Assembly (NCBI GenBank): GCA_039026975.1
Contig: JBCCLI010000009.1
Span: forward strand, 1 to 37,499
Length of the DNA stretch: 37,499 nucleotides
Origin: JBCBKZ01 sp039026975
GTDB lineage: Bacteria > Bacteroidota > Bacteroidia > J057
Direction of reading: 5' to 3'
The notes beneath the pieces are model-generated. The model ran no database searches. It worked only from the letters and a program-made list of their open reading frames with translations, and was not told where the DNA came from. Positions 15,844 through 25,495 of this stretch are shown in pieces; position 1 is the first letter of the stretch, and each line of letters opens with the position of its first letter. The position numbers were made by a program, and so were the translations under genes.

Positions 15844-18309
15844 CTAGTATGATTTTTCTTTTGTTCTATACTTATTCTTTAAGCGCTTCACTACATACTT
15901 TCCGTACTGCTTGCGCTTAGCTTTGTACCCCACCCCACTATAACCGTATTTATCATAGCCGTAACGGGTGTACTTAGCGGATGTCATTTTAACATCATTA
16001 AAGAGAACATACAAGTTATTTAGTTTTCCTTTTGCACGTACCTTGTCTATTTCACTCAAAAATTCAATTTTTGAGTATCCTTGTCTCACTACGTACAAAT
16101 TAATATCCATGTATTTACTTAGGATCAGGAAGTCTGATACCAGTCCCACTGGAGGCGTATCTACTACTATGTATTCATAAGTTCCCTTCAGAATTTCAAA
16201 CATCTCTGAAAGCTTAGGAGAATCAATAAGTTCTGCTGGATTAGGAGGCACGGGACCACTAGGTACTATATCCAGGTTTTCCAGATCTGAATTTTGGATA
16301 ATCTCATCTAACATCGCCTGATTGATCAAGTAGGAACTCAAGCCTACTTCATTTGTGATGCGGGAACGTTCAAAAAGTTTAGGCTTTCTGATATCTGCCC
16401 CAATGATAAGCGTTCTCTTTCCTGAAATGGCCAATATAGAAGCTAAATTCAGTGCGCAGAAGGTTTTTCCTTCTCCCGGAACGGTAGAGGTAAGTCCTAT
16501 GACTTTTTTAGTCTTATCTACTGCCAGGAACTGTAAGTTTACTTTCAAGAAGCGGAAAGACTCAGATACGGGAGAAGTCAGATTATCATAGGTGATAAGC
16601 CCTCTTTCTGATTCTGTTTGCCCTCTCACGATGTTCCCTAAAATAGGGGCACTAGACTTGTCAGTGATTTGGTCTGAGTTGAGAACCTTATCATTGAACA
16701 GGTCTCCAGCCACCACCATAATTATGGGTAACCCCAGGCCTAGCACCATGGCAGCTAGTAATATTAGTACCTTCTTAGGTGCCACTGGTCCATCTCCTAT
16801 TTGGCGGGGTTCATCCAGCATTTTACTATCTGGAGAATTGGCAGCTCTAGCTATTTCCGCTTCTGCCTGCTTCTGCATCAGGTAGCTTACCAGATTTTCA
16901 TTGATGATTTTTTTCCTATTTATATTCTCACTCAATTGAATATCAACAGGCAACTTTCTCACTTCCCGCTTTACCCGCGAGATTCGAGCATTAATATCAG
17001 ATATTTGAATACGGGTAGTATTTAAATAGCTCCTAACATACTCCGTAAGGTCTCTTTGGGCATTTTCGATTTTACTATCCAGAATAGTCAATTCTATTCC
17101 ACCTGAGCCGGAGGTAATAGACCTCTCAACTTTTTGTTGATTTAACTGCTTGAGATTGATGATCAATGAACTCATGGCATCATCTGTTATCCCCATGGCT
17201 CCTGGCGCTGGTATGCTGTTAGGATTGGTATTATTCTCAAGCTGATTTAAGACAGTAGTATAATATCTGTTATTAAGAGAATACCTATCTTTTTCTACTT
17301 GTAAATTTCTTAACTGCTCTACTGCTGCTGCTGCAGTTATATCCAGATTTACACTTTCTGAAGTCTGCGCTATATCTGTAGCAATATTCTCCGTTCTTCT
17401 CAGTGTATCTTTGGCAGAAGTGAGCTGATTCTCAATAAAGTCTGCCGTGGCTTGTGCTGCTTGATTCTTTTCTTCCAGCTGATTAGCTATATAATTTCTA
17501 CACAGCATGGCTAAGAAATCCCTCTCTTTCTGCACAATGGGACCTTCAGTGGTAAGATTTACTATAGTTGCGTCTTCATCCAGAACACCTACTTCAAGCT
17601 TGTTTAAATAGCTTTGGACAAGTCCGTCAGGATTATTAATCACGAAAAAGTACTCTCCGGTGTCTTCCTCCTCCCAAACAAACTCATCTTCTCTAAAAAT
17701 CCTTATGGCAAATTTATCCGTTTCACAGACCTCTCCGTACGCACAAGTACCTGTATACGCATAGGGCTCTTTGACCTCTGTGATGGTAAGACCATCTTCA
17801 CTTAGGAGATTATACTCATCAGCTTCCAACTCAATGGCAAACTGAGTTTCAGAGATCTCTATCACCGTAATCGGAGTCCCTATAATTTGAACCCTACCCT
17901 CCTCAAGAATGACATCATAAGGCTTGGAAGAATATAACTCCCTTGTTCTGAAGTTTCTGGTAGAGTAGAATGAAACATTGTACTGCAGATCTTCCAGGGT
18001 TTGTTTTACCAGGTTAAAGGAATTTATAATACCGATTTCATTCTGAATATTCTTTTCAGAATTATTCAGCATGATTCCCCCTTCATTATACTGGCTATCA
18101 CCTAGTTGATTAGTCTTTTTCTCATACACCAGTAGGGAGGTCCCTACCTGGTACACAGGCTGAGCAAAGTAAATATAGGCCAATGCTCCTAACACAAAGG
18201 TGGGTATACTTACCAGGAAGTAGTACCACTTCTGTTTTAGCTTCTTGATTAATGCGCGGAAATCAAGGCTGGATTCACCGAAAAAATCTTCTTTTTTATA
18301 GAGTTCCAC
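15844..18309 (-). CDS. wzc: Wzc-like polysaccharide co-polymerase and BY-kinase
   Basis: This 821-residue inner-membrane protein controls chain length and export with Wza. Residues about 29-50 form the first membrane helix. A long periplasmic domain with coiled-coil and Q/N-rich stretches follows to about 505, then a second helix at about 507-535. The cytoplasmic kinase has Walker A in STVPGEGKTFCALNLA (about 606-621), Walker A' LIIGADIRKPKL (about 633) and Walker B YIVVDTPPVGL (about 713). The first Asp of Walker A' is Gly here, a variant I recall from other Bacteroidota. The C-terminal tail holds ten tyrosines in about 42 residues, the autophosphorylation cluster, in a very basic context. 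It starts at GTG 18307-18309, 76 bp after the Wza-like gene. Confidence 0.93.
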   Translation of the reverse strand: MELYKKEDFFGESSLDFRALIKKLKQKWYYFLVSIPTFVLGALAYIYFAQPVYQVGTSLLVYEKKTNQLGDSQYNEGGIMLNNSEKNIQNEIGIINSFNLVKQTLEDLQYNVSFYSTRNFRTRELYSSKPYDVILEEGRVQIIGTPITVIEISETQFAIELEADEYNLLSEDGLTITEVKEPYAYTGTCAYGEVCETDKFAIRIFREDEFVWEEEDTGEYFFVINNPDGLVQSYLNKLEVGVLDEDATIVNLTTEGPIVQKERDFLAMLCRNYIANQLEEKNQAAQATADFIENQLTSAKDTLRRTENIATDIAQTSESVNLDITAAAAVEQLRNLQVEKDRYSLNNRYYTTVLNQLENNTNPNSIPAPGAMGITDDAMSSLIINLKQLNQQKVERSITSGSGGIELTILDSKIENAQRDLTEYVRSYLNTTRIQISDINARISRVKREVRKLPVDIQLSENINRKKIINENLVSYLMQKQAEAEIARAANSPDSKMLDEPRQIGDGPVAPKKVLILLAAMVLGLGLPIIMVVAGDLFNDKVLNSDQITDKSSAPILGNIVRGQTESERGLITYDNLTSPVSESFRFLKVNLQFLAVDKTKKVIGLTSTVPGEGKTFCALNLASILAISGKRTLIIGADIRKPKLFERSRITNEVGLSSYLINQAMLDEIIQNSDLENLDIVPSGPVPPNPAELIDSPKLSEMFEILKGTYEYIVVDTPPVGLVSDFLILSKYMDINLYVVRQGYSKIEFLSEIDKVRAKGKLNNLYVLFNDVKMTSAKYTRYGYDKYGYSGVGYKAKRKQYGKYVVKRLKNKYRTKEKSY

Positions 18310-18385
18310 CTTATTACGGGATTAATATTTGCACCTTGAAAAAAGAGATAAGAGAAGGAGTAATTCTACCTTCCCATTATCCTGT

Positions 18386-19168
18386 TTAGTTATTACTGTT
18401 GATAATGACGTTAGCTACAACCGCTAATAATGATACAGCTGATATCACTACGCTGAAAGATTGTAAGTTTACGTTACCTGCTCTTGATTTGAGGGGCTCT
18501 ACGTAAATCACGTCATTAGGGAGAAGGAAATATTCATCTGTTGAGAGGAATTCTCCATTCGTCAGGTCGAAAAACTTGGTTTCTGTCCCAGAGTCATATT
18601 CTCTTACCAGCTTTACTTTCTTTCTATTAGCAAAGGTGGTCATCCCACCTGCAGCACCTATGGCCTGTAGCAGCGTGGTTTTCTCATTGTAGACAGGTAT
18701 AAGTCCAGGATTACCTACTTCCCCAAGCACAGTTATCCTAAAGTTAGATAACTTAACTGAGGTAGAAGCAAATCTTAAATAGGGACTTAGTTTGCGATCA
18801 AGGGTGTCCTTAATCTCTGTGAGGGACAGCCCAGAAACTTTCTGGGTACCGATAAGAGGGAGTTCTATTTCTCCTCTTTCATTTACGACATAACTACTCA
18901 AGTATAGCTGAGCTTCATTAATATTAGCACCTCTAGAACCATACTCATCATTAAAGTAGCTGATGGTATTTTCTTCAAAGTTATTTACTCTAATCATTAG
19001 GTTATCAAAGGGCCTAACTTCATAGCTCTTCAAAGAGTAAGGTCTGTATGAGTTTGCTTTTTTCGTGGTTACTCCTTCATCATTGAGGTTAACCAGTTCG
19101 TCGTAGGATACACAGGACTGAAAGGCAAGAGCGGCTAGCAAGCCAAAGACAAAAATTTTAATCTTCAT
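18386..19168 (-). CDS. wza: Wza-like polysaccharide export lipoprotein
   Basis: This 260-residue protein has a lipoprotein signal peptide ending LAFQSC, giving Cys19 as the likely lipidated residue. The poly-export domain begins with YEVRPFDNLMIRVNNF and continues through ERGEIELPLIGTQKVSGLSL. An SLBB domain follows with FRITVLGEVGNPGLIPVYNE and LLQAIGAAGGMTTFANR. The C-terminus is one hydrophobic segment, SFSVVISAVSLLAVVANVII. That segment corresponds to the outer-membrane-spanning helix of Wza. The protein is shorter than E. coli Wza, as is usual in Bacteroidota. It is the first gene of the minus-strand EPS run. A TAATTTTG promoter-like element lies 20-30 bp before its ATG (19166-19168). 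Confidence 0.92.
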   Translation of the reverse strand: MKIKIFVFGLLAALAFQSCVSYDELVNLNDEGVTTKKANSYRPYSLKSYEVRPFDNLMIRVNNFEENTISYFNDEYGSRGANINEAQLYLSSYVVNERGEIELPLIGTQKVSGLSLTEIKDTLDRKLSPYLRFASTSVKLSNFRITVLGEVGNPGLIPVYNEKTTLLQAIGAAGGMTTFANRKKVKLVREYDSGTETKFFDLTNGEFLSTDEYFLLPNDVIYVEPLKSRAGNVNLQSFSVVISAVSLLAVVANVIINSNN

Positions 19169-19188
19169 TGAACTAATTAATTCTTAAT

Positions 19189-19196
19189 CAAAATTA
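19189..19196 (-). promoter_or_regulatory. Candidate -7 promoter element of EPS operon (TAATTTTG)
   Basis: On the minus strand TAATTTTG matches the Bacteroidota -7 consensus TAnnTTTG exactly and lies about 20 bp before the Wza-like start codon. No exact TTG/TTTG -33 box sits at the usual distance upstream, so the call is tentative. It would give a very short leader. Confidence 0.3.
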
Positions 19197-19684
19197 TTAT
19201 CTGAAATTGGATAGTGAATGTAAATAAGAACGTAGTCTGAAAAAGGCTAACCAGTAAACGAAATCATCTAGGATACACTGAGCGTACTGTTTGATAATAA
19301 TATTTCCTGATTAATTAGTATCACCTTACCAGAAATGCTTAGCGTTCAGCGTGATGGGTTATCAGGGCAAACCATCAATCTTTATCCTAAGCCTTATTTT
19401 TCTGGCTTCTAAAGATATGAACACATATCAGGATAAATCTCGACATTATTCTACCTATAATAACAAAAGTGAGGGTTATCAGTAAAAAAATAGCATCTAC
19501 TGGTCAAAAGCCTATTTTCAACAGCCTGAAGTCTCAAAATGTCCAGATCAGCGATTCATTCTATCACATTGAAATGCCCTAACGTGAATATTTTTAACTG
19601 TTTGTTCATTTATCAAGCATTTCTCTCTTAGAACGAAAATATTCTTTCCCCTAGTATTCATTCAATCTAATGTTTCATTCGTAC

Positions 19685-19725
19685 AGCCAAAACAAAAAAT
19701 AAACCCCAGACATTGCTGTCTGGGG
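19685..19725 (-). terminator. Intrinsic terminator of the propeller/malectin gene
   Basis: Read on the minus strand, a perfect nine-base-pair stem CCCCAGACA / TGTCTGGGG with a four-base loop (plus-strand stem arms 19704-19712 and 19717-19725) is followed by TTTATTTTTTGTTTT. It lies 28 bp beyond the stop codon of the 1592-residue gene and separates that gene from the EPS operon. Confidence 0.9.
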
Positions 19726-19752
19726 TCCTTGTATACATTTACGGTGAAAGCC

Positions 19753-22700
19753 TTATCTCTGCATCTTCACCAACCTCTCATTGAGGGTAATACCTTCTCC
19801 GGTAATCTGTACTAAGTACAGTCCATCAGCCAGTGAAGACACATCTAGTAGCTTCTCTGATGTCTCTGATAGCTTATTCCAGCTAGTGGTAGCCACTATT
19901 TTTCCAGAGATATCTCTCAGCGTTACGTCTAGCGCTCCTCTCAGCTTGCCACTAAACCTAAGTGTAGCCTGCTGGCTTGCTGGGTTAGGGAAGATGCTGA
20001 ATTCAGAACCATCTGCCAGCTCTACTATACTAGCCCCTACATCTAATCTAAAGGTCAGAATGTCTGAGATAGTACTTACACAGCTATCCCCTCCTCTGAT
20101 GCCTGCTGCAATGTAGTATAGATCCTCATCCACATCTGTATCTGGAAGAACTATGTCTATATCTACTGAGCCACTAGCACCTATAGTACCTGAATATTCT
20201 GCTACTGATATCGCTTTGTTAGCGTAGTAGTCATCAAATCCTGTAGGATCATTTATGATGAAAGCTGACTCCACTACAAAAAGGCTCACAGTAGAATCTA
20301 CAGGCCCAGTAATACTTACTGTCTGGTTATCATCAGTTAGGACGCTTCTGCTACTAGCTCCTACTATTTCTATTCCAGGAGCAGGTATCATCGCATCATT
20401 TAGGCATGTTTCTGATCCACTCACAGATCCTATCATACCTACCAGTCTGCTGCTAATCACTGTTCCATCTTCATACTCAATGGTAACCGTAGATCCCATT
20501 AACTCAAATCCAGATACTGACGCGCCTTCCTCAGCATTCGTTGGGGTACTAGTAGGATCTACATCTCCTCCAAATACAAACAACTCCCCAGGATCAAAAT
20601 CATTGAAGGTCATTTCCACTACCTCAAATCCTCCATTATAGGGACCTGAGTAAGGATCTTCACATGAACCAGTACCTGTACCAGAACCATCTGTAATCAG
20701 TCCTGTGGTAACTTCTGATCCCTGCTTAGCTACAAAACAGCTAGCAGACGCATCACCAGCTCCCCCCAGGGGATCAAACACTAAGTCCGGATATAAGGCT
20801 GTACTTAGGTCGAAAGAAATCTTAGTTATTTTCAATCCATTAGCAGAGGTATTCAATATTTCAAATCCTCCTCCAAAGGTACTTCCGTCTATGTCATCTC
20901 CCGTTTTTATCATCACATAAGCACCTGCATCTGGTGAAACGGTAGAAGATGTCCCTGATCCTGATAAACTCACCACAATAGGAGATGTATTTTCCCCATC
21001 ATGAATGATATTAAGATCTGCTGACTTAGCACCTGTAAGCGTGGGTGTAAAGGTCACGTTGAAGGTGGAAGTAGCACCTGAATCCAGCTCTACAGGACCT
21101 GTAAAGTCAATGTCAAACATGCTTACATCATCTCCAGTAACCGTAATACTGGACACAGTCATGGTAGTATTTCCTGAATTGGTTAGGCTTACTACCTTAG
21201 CCAGTGAGGTAGTTCCTACCTGCTGGGAACCGAATGAGACTGTATTAGCAGATACTGTTAGCTCCTTCTTAGGTGCCTGCGCTCCGCGGATAATCTCAAT
21301 GGCATTTACCACAGGATTCTGTATGCCTCTAATGAGTTCAATATTTAAAGAGTCATCCTGCATGTTGACATTATATTCCAGCATAATGGCTACCTGATGG
21401 CCAAACTCTTCAGATAAGTCGAGTTCTTGGCGTACCACCACCTCTTCTATCTTGATGCCAAACTCACGCTGGTCCGCAAATTTACTTCCCTCATATCCAT
21501 TAGCGAAGTAAAGTCTCACTACATAGTCCTCTCCATTATCTACTGGGAAGGACCATCTCATATTAATCTCATCTATATCTCTATCATAACGCTCAGTCTC
21601 ATACAGAGCTGTAGGTACATAGGCTGGTACTGAAGCGCTATACGTATAATCTCCAATTTCATAGGTAGACTTTCCGCTTCCAGTATTCCTATATTGGAAC
21701 TCAGCCTGGTCATCAGCAGACCAGTTGATATTATTATCCAAGGAAAGAATTTCAGGTCCTGCAGCATTTACACGGAAAGCAACATCCAGGTCATTGCCTG
21801 TAGTCAGAGAACCTCCTTTGTACGCTTTAAAATAGTCCCAACTGGCATTGAACTCCGTTCCCTGAGCAGCAGTTCCCATCAGTCCCACGGCTAGTGGATT
21901 ATCAGGAAGCTGAATTGCATTTAGTACAGCCCCTGCAGGAAGGGTGAATGGATCTCCCAGTGTGTTTACAGGCCCACCATCAACGGAATATTTTGGCTGG
22001 ATGGTTCCATTTACAGGATCTATAGTAAACATCAGTACTAGCTGCCCTCCTGGTGTGGGGGATGGCTTATCTGACACACTGTAACCAGAGGGTGTATCCA
22101 TCACACCACCAAATTCTGTCACCATTTGAATCCCATTCTGCCCCAGGGCTAACTTAATGTAGTTATCCTGATCTCCAGTTCCTATAAAGAAGGACTGTGT
22201 TTCTCCAGCTTCATGGCTGTAGAAAGGCCCAATCATCTGAGACTCTACTGTAAATACACCAGTAGAGGCATCTACATTTATCCCAAACTGGAATCCTTTA
22301 TCTTGGTCATTTGTAGAACCAGCAGCCGTACCGTCAGTAATTTGGATGGACATAGATCCATTAGTTCCTCCATACACATCATTGGGTGATCCTGGAGGGC
22401 CATCACCATCTACGTCTAACCAATTTAACCAGTCATCATTAGGGTCTAAATTATTCATGAGCCCAGTGAATCCTAGTCCTAAATACCCATCTTCTAATGT
22501 AGTAAATAGCTCCAGGTTTACAGGAAGGTCTCTAGGTACCCCAATTTGTAATACATCAGTATCATCATCTACACTGTCATTATCATCATCCGCATCATTC
22601 AAATCAGAAACAAAGTCTCCATCAAAGTCTGAGGGGAAGGTAGATCCTGAGCAGTGATCTGTTCCATTATCTATTTCATCTTGATTTTTGTAGTTATCCA

Positions 22701-24531
22701 GATCGTAGTCAGCTTCTGCATCATACTGAGCCTCATTAGGCTGGTAACAGGTAGCTTGGTTTCCGCCATCATAGTCTGTAGGCTCCAGTATTTTTACAAA
22801 CCCGCCGTAATCTCCTACCCAAATAGTACCGGGAAAGATGTCTCCATCTCCCTGGCAGGTAATCCCTAAGGGATTTTGGAAGCCACTAGCAAAAACCTCA
22901 TCAATAGAAGCTACTGAACCATCAGGATTTAAGATCATTCTGAACAGAAATCCATCATCATTACCCATAATGAGGTCTCCAGAAAATGATCCACTTAAAT
23001 TCGTGGCAGTATACTCATCAATACCGTTAGAGTTATTGCTGTAAGTAAAAGATCCATCATCTTCTCCGGGAGAAAGGTAATCCCCTTCCGCAGGATTAGC
23101 TAAAGCTAACGGAACCGGAGGCCAGTCGGCAGGAAGCGCCTTATCTGGATCAGCAGCATCACCGCTTCCATTAGGATCGTAAATTTCAGTCCTAAATGTT
23201 CCTTGAGCAGGATCACCTGCATCCCCAAAATGAGTCCAAAGACCTGCGCCTGCAGGATTAGCTCTTACTGGTGTGGGATGACCACCATAGTAACTATCAA
23301 AAACATAGTTTTGAAGATCATCAGTTATCAAATGGATGTGATCCAGGTTATTTACACTTTGACCATTAAAAGGATTGTTACTAAGGGAGCCCAGCTCATT
23401 TCCTGAACCATCAATATTGTAATCATTGGTTGCAGTAGATACGCCTCCTGAAGGTGGATTCTCGCCTACTGGCATTCCTCCCCAGCCTTTATTAGCACCA
23501 TTATCTGTAACATATACCCTTCCATCATCAGTGATTACCAGGTCATAAGAGTTTCTGTAGCCTCCAGAAAATATTTTTACAGGTCCCCCCTGTACTACTT
23601 TGGCTTGATTAAGACCATCATTTCCGCCCCATGGATCTCCTACGTCAATTCCATTATAGCCCTGCGCACTAGGATCCGTAATACCATTCGCATTTGGCCT
23701 GGTAGGGTCATCTAAAGTAGGTAGGTCATAAAGATACTTTTGGTATCCTGTTCCCTGGACTGTTAGGGCATTAATGGCATCCAGGTCTACGGCCAATATA
23801 GCAGCAGAAAGCGCATATTCAGTTACCATCGCCAGCTTTACTGAAGGAGATCCAGCATTAGTATGACCCCCGGAGCATACAATTAGGTAGGGCTTACCTC
23901 CTATTTGTACAAGTTCTAATGCATTAGTAGCATGGTTTTCTTCAGATCTGGGTAGTCCTCTAACCAAGTCAACTTTATCCCATGTATCTTCATCTTTCAA
24001 GTTTAACCCTTCAAAGTCAGCATCTGCTGGAGATTCATTATACTTCCACTCTAATTTGGAAATAACACCAGAGTTAGTGTCCAAGTTTAGATCTCCAGTA
24101 GGACCTCCTACTCTATAATCACTTGAAGTAGCGTAGATAATAGGAACCTCAGCAGTACCTGTAATATATAGTCCCGTTAGTTCTCTTTTCACGTCATCAG
24201 TGTGAAGAGAGCCGTCATCATCATTGTGATTAGCTATCTCTTTGACGTGATTAATCGTTTCAGTATGAGTTACTACATAGTCATTCGCCGCGTTTCTTTC
24301 TATCGTAAACACGCGAATAATTCCATTAACCTGACCAGCATAAAGACGGCCGTCTGGTCCAAATTGTATAGAGGTACAGTTATTTACAGTAGCTTGATTT
24401 AATGTGCTGATATTAAATTGGCCGAACGCTTCAGACACAGTAAACAGGCAGCTTATGCTCAAGAGCAACGAAAGCTGAATTAGACGTTGAATTTCCCGCA
24501 TAATCTTTTGTGAAGGATAAATTCTGTTCAT
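19753..24531 (-). CDS. Giant secreted beta-propeller/malectin protein with type IX sorting domain
   Basis: This 1592-residue protein has a signal peptide at 1-37 (cut near AFG-Q). Residues about 38-590 form an NHL/glucose-sorbosone-dehydrogenase-like beta-propeller (IQFGPDGRLYAGQVNGIIRV near the start; NPLGITCQGDGDIFPGTIWVG near the end). Asp-rich calcium-type repeats follow at about 594-657, then a beta-sandwich at about 664-905. A malectin domain is at about 917-1079 (VAFRVNAAG to VNAIEII). A choice-of-anchor/ASPM-type Ig domain is at about 1087-1199 (VSFGSQQVGTTSLAKVVSLT). An unassigned beta-rich region runs to about 1500. The C-terminus is a type A sorting domain (FSIFPNPASQQ to LNERLVKMQR), so the protein is sent outside by the Por system. 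It probably binds carbohydrate at the cell surface; any enzyme activity is unproven. The gene appears monocistronic with its own terminator. Confidence 0.88.
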   Translation of the reverse strand: MNRIYPSQKIMREIQRLIQLSLLLSISCLFTVSEAFGQFNISTLNQATVNNCTSIQFGPDGRLYAGQVNGIIRVFTIERNAANDYVVTHTETINHVKEIANHNDDDGSLHTDDVKRELTGLYITGTAEVPIIYATSSDYRVGGPTGDLNLDTNSGVISKLEWKYNESPADADFEGLNLKDEDTWDKVDLVRGLPRSEENHATNALELVQIGGKPYLIVCSGGHTNAGSPSVKLAMVTEYALSAAILAVDLDAINALTVQGTGYQKYLYDLPTLDDPTRPNANGITDPSAQGYNGIDVGDPWGGNDGLNQAKVVQGGPVKIFSGGYRNSYDLVITDDGRVYVTDNGANKGWGGMPVGENPPSGGVSTATNDYNIDGSGNELGSLSNNPFNGQSVNNLDHIHLITDDLQNYVFDSYYGGHPTPVRANPAGAGLWTHFGDAGDPAQGTFRTEIYDPNGSGDAADPDKALPADWPPVPLALANPAEGDYLSPGEDDGSFTYSNNSNGIDEYTATNLSGSFSGDLIMGNDDGFLFRMILNPDGSVASIDEVFASGFQNPLGITCQGDGDIFPGTIWVGDYGGFVKILEPTDYDGGNQATCYQPNEAQYDAEADYDLDNYKNQDEIDNGTDHCSGSTFPSDFDGDFVSDLNDADDDNDSVDDDTDVLQIGVPRDLPVNLELFTTLEDGYLGLGFTGLMNNLDPNDDWLNWLDVDGDGPPGSPNDVYGGTNGSMSIQITDGTAAGSTNDQDKGFQFGINVDASTGVFTVESQMIGPFYSHEAGETQSFFIGTGDQDNYIKLALGQNGIQMVTEFGGVMDTPSGYSVSDKPSPTPGGQLVLMFTIDPVNGTIQPKYSVDGGPVNTLGDPFTLPAGAVLNAIQLPDNPLAVGLMGTAAQGTEFNASWDYFKAYKGGSLTTGNDLDVAFRVNAAGPEILSLDNNINWSADDQAEFQYRNTGSGKSTYEIGDYTYSASVPAYVPTALYETERYDRDIDEINMRWSFPVDNGEDYVVRLYFANGYEGSKFADQREFGIKIEEVVVRQELDLSEEFGHQVAIMLEYNVNMQDDSLNIELIRGIQNPVVNAIEIIRGAQAPKKELTVSANTVSFGSQQVGTTSLAKVVSLTNSGNTTMTVSSITVTGDDVSMFDIDFTGPVELDSGATSTFNVTFTPTLTGAKSADLNIIHDGENTSPIVVSLSGSGTSSTVSPDAGAYVMIKTGDDIDGSTFGGGFEILNTSANGLKITKISFDLSTALYPDLVFDPLGGAGDASASCFVAKQGSEVTTGLITDGSGTGTGSCEDPYSGPYNGGFEVVEMTFNDFDPGELFVFGGDVDPTSTPTNAEEGASVSGFELMGSTVTIEYEDGTVISSRLVGMIGSVSGSETCLNDAMIPAPGIEIVGASSRSVLTDDNQTVSITGPVDSTVSLFVVESAFIINDPTGFDDYYANKAISVAEYSGTIGASGSVDIDIVLPDTDVDEDLYYIAAGIRGGDSCVSTISDILTFRLDVGASIVELADGSEFSIFPNPASQQATLRFSGKLRGALDVTLRDISGKIVATTSWNKLSETSEKLLDVSSLADGLYLVQITGEGITLNERLVKMQR

Positions 24532-25495
24532 ATCAGTGGCGATAGTTTAATCGATTGGTTTATTACTATTTCTTTTAAATTTGAAGTCGGCAAGGGGAAC
24601 AGGTAAGTCAGTCTTATTGTAAAATTACCATGAATACATGTACTGAAAATTTTATCTGTTTGAAAAAGATTAAAAGCTGCATGAATGGCACTTTTTGAAA
24701 AATGAATAGGTTAAATCCTATTTATTCTCATTCATTAATTTGCTTTAGGCATTCACACCCTACATTAAGTGGATATTTTTTATAAAAAACTTTTTGTGGT
24801 ATTGATAAGATACTAGAGATGCTATTCAGTATGGATGAAGAAAATCAGATCCCTTTACTTCTAAAAAGAATTCTTGATCAGAACACAACATAGCGTAGGT
24901 TTTGGTACTCTTTTCTAAGAAGTATGATGTCATTTTTTCCTTCTCTGGCTGACGGTTTAGCGGGAGTCATCTCCAGCCATAGGTAAATTTCTTAAAACTC
25001 GAATAGGAAAACCTAAGTAGGAGGGGAGCCATACTATAATAGACTATTAAAAAACCACTTTATTACAGCTTTCTAACTAGACTCAGTAGGATCAAATGTA
25101 AAATCTCAATTCTTTTGAAATAAGTTAACATAGCAATAGGTTTCCCTAATTCCTTTATGCCTGCGATCAGGGTTAAGCCCTTCACCTCATTCTCCTCTTC
25201 AAAAACCTATTACTTTAATAACAACTTTCATTTCTATTCCCATTTCTTTTGACAAAATAAAATTCACAGATGGATGTAGATGTATTGAAACTGATTTTCA
25301 GACTGAACGCTACTAAATATTAACATGTCCATCTACATGCACAGGAATTACGGAAACATTTTTCTAACATTATGTTGAAGTATTGTACGCGCCATGTTTG
25401 GATGCCTATTTCCTCTTCCAGATATGGCCCAGGCCTTTTTGGGGTCACCAAGAGAATGTAGTTATTAAGAATAGGAACCAGAGCAAGTGTTAGCT
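24532..25495. other. Long A/T-rich divergent intergenic region
   Basis: About 960 bp separate two divergent secreted-protein genes, so it should contain both their promoters. I find no exact TAnnTTTG/TTG pair; CATGTTTG at 25393-25400 is one base off, with a TTG 15 bp before it. A perfect T6-AT-A6 palindrome lies near 24778-24792. A 20-codon open frame at 24831-24893 has nothing to recommend it. The 12-mer CGTAGGTTTTGG (24894-24905) and the 11-mer GGAGCCATACT (25025-25035) both recur near the right end of the window. Confidence 0.5.

Larger units (their letters stand above)
19169..19752. other. Intergenic region between EPS operon and propeller gene
   Basis: These 584 bp hold the upstream region of the EPS operon (right part transcribes away leftwards) and the terminator of the preceding large gene at 19685-19725. 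The middle portion is A/T-rich. I see no ORF with coding character, no RNA gene and no antiterminator recruitment motif of the ops type. Confidence 0.6.

Noticed and set aside
24831..24893. A 20-codon open frame in the divergent gap
   Set aside because: It is too short, lies in A/T-rich sequence, and shows no promoter, conserved motif or hydrophobic segment to support it.
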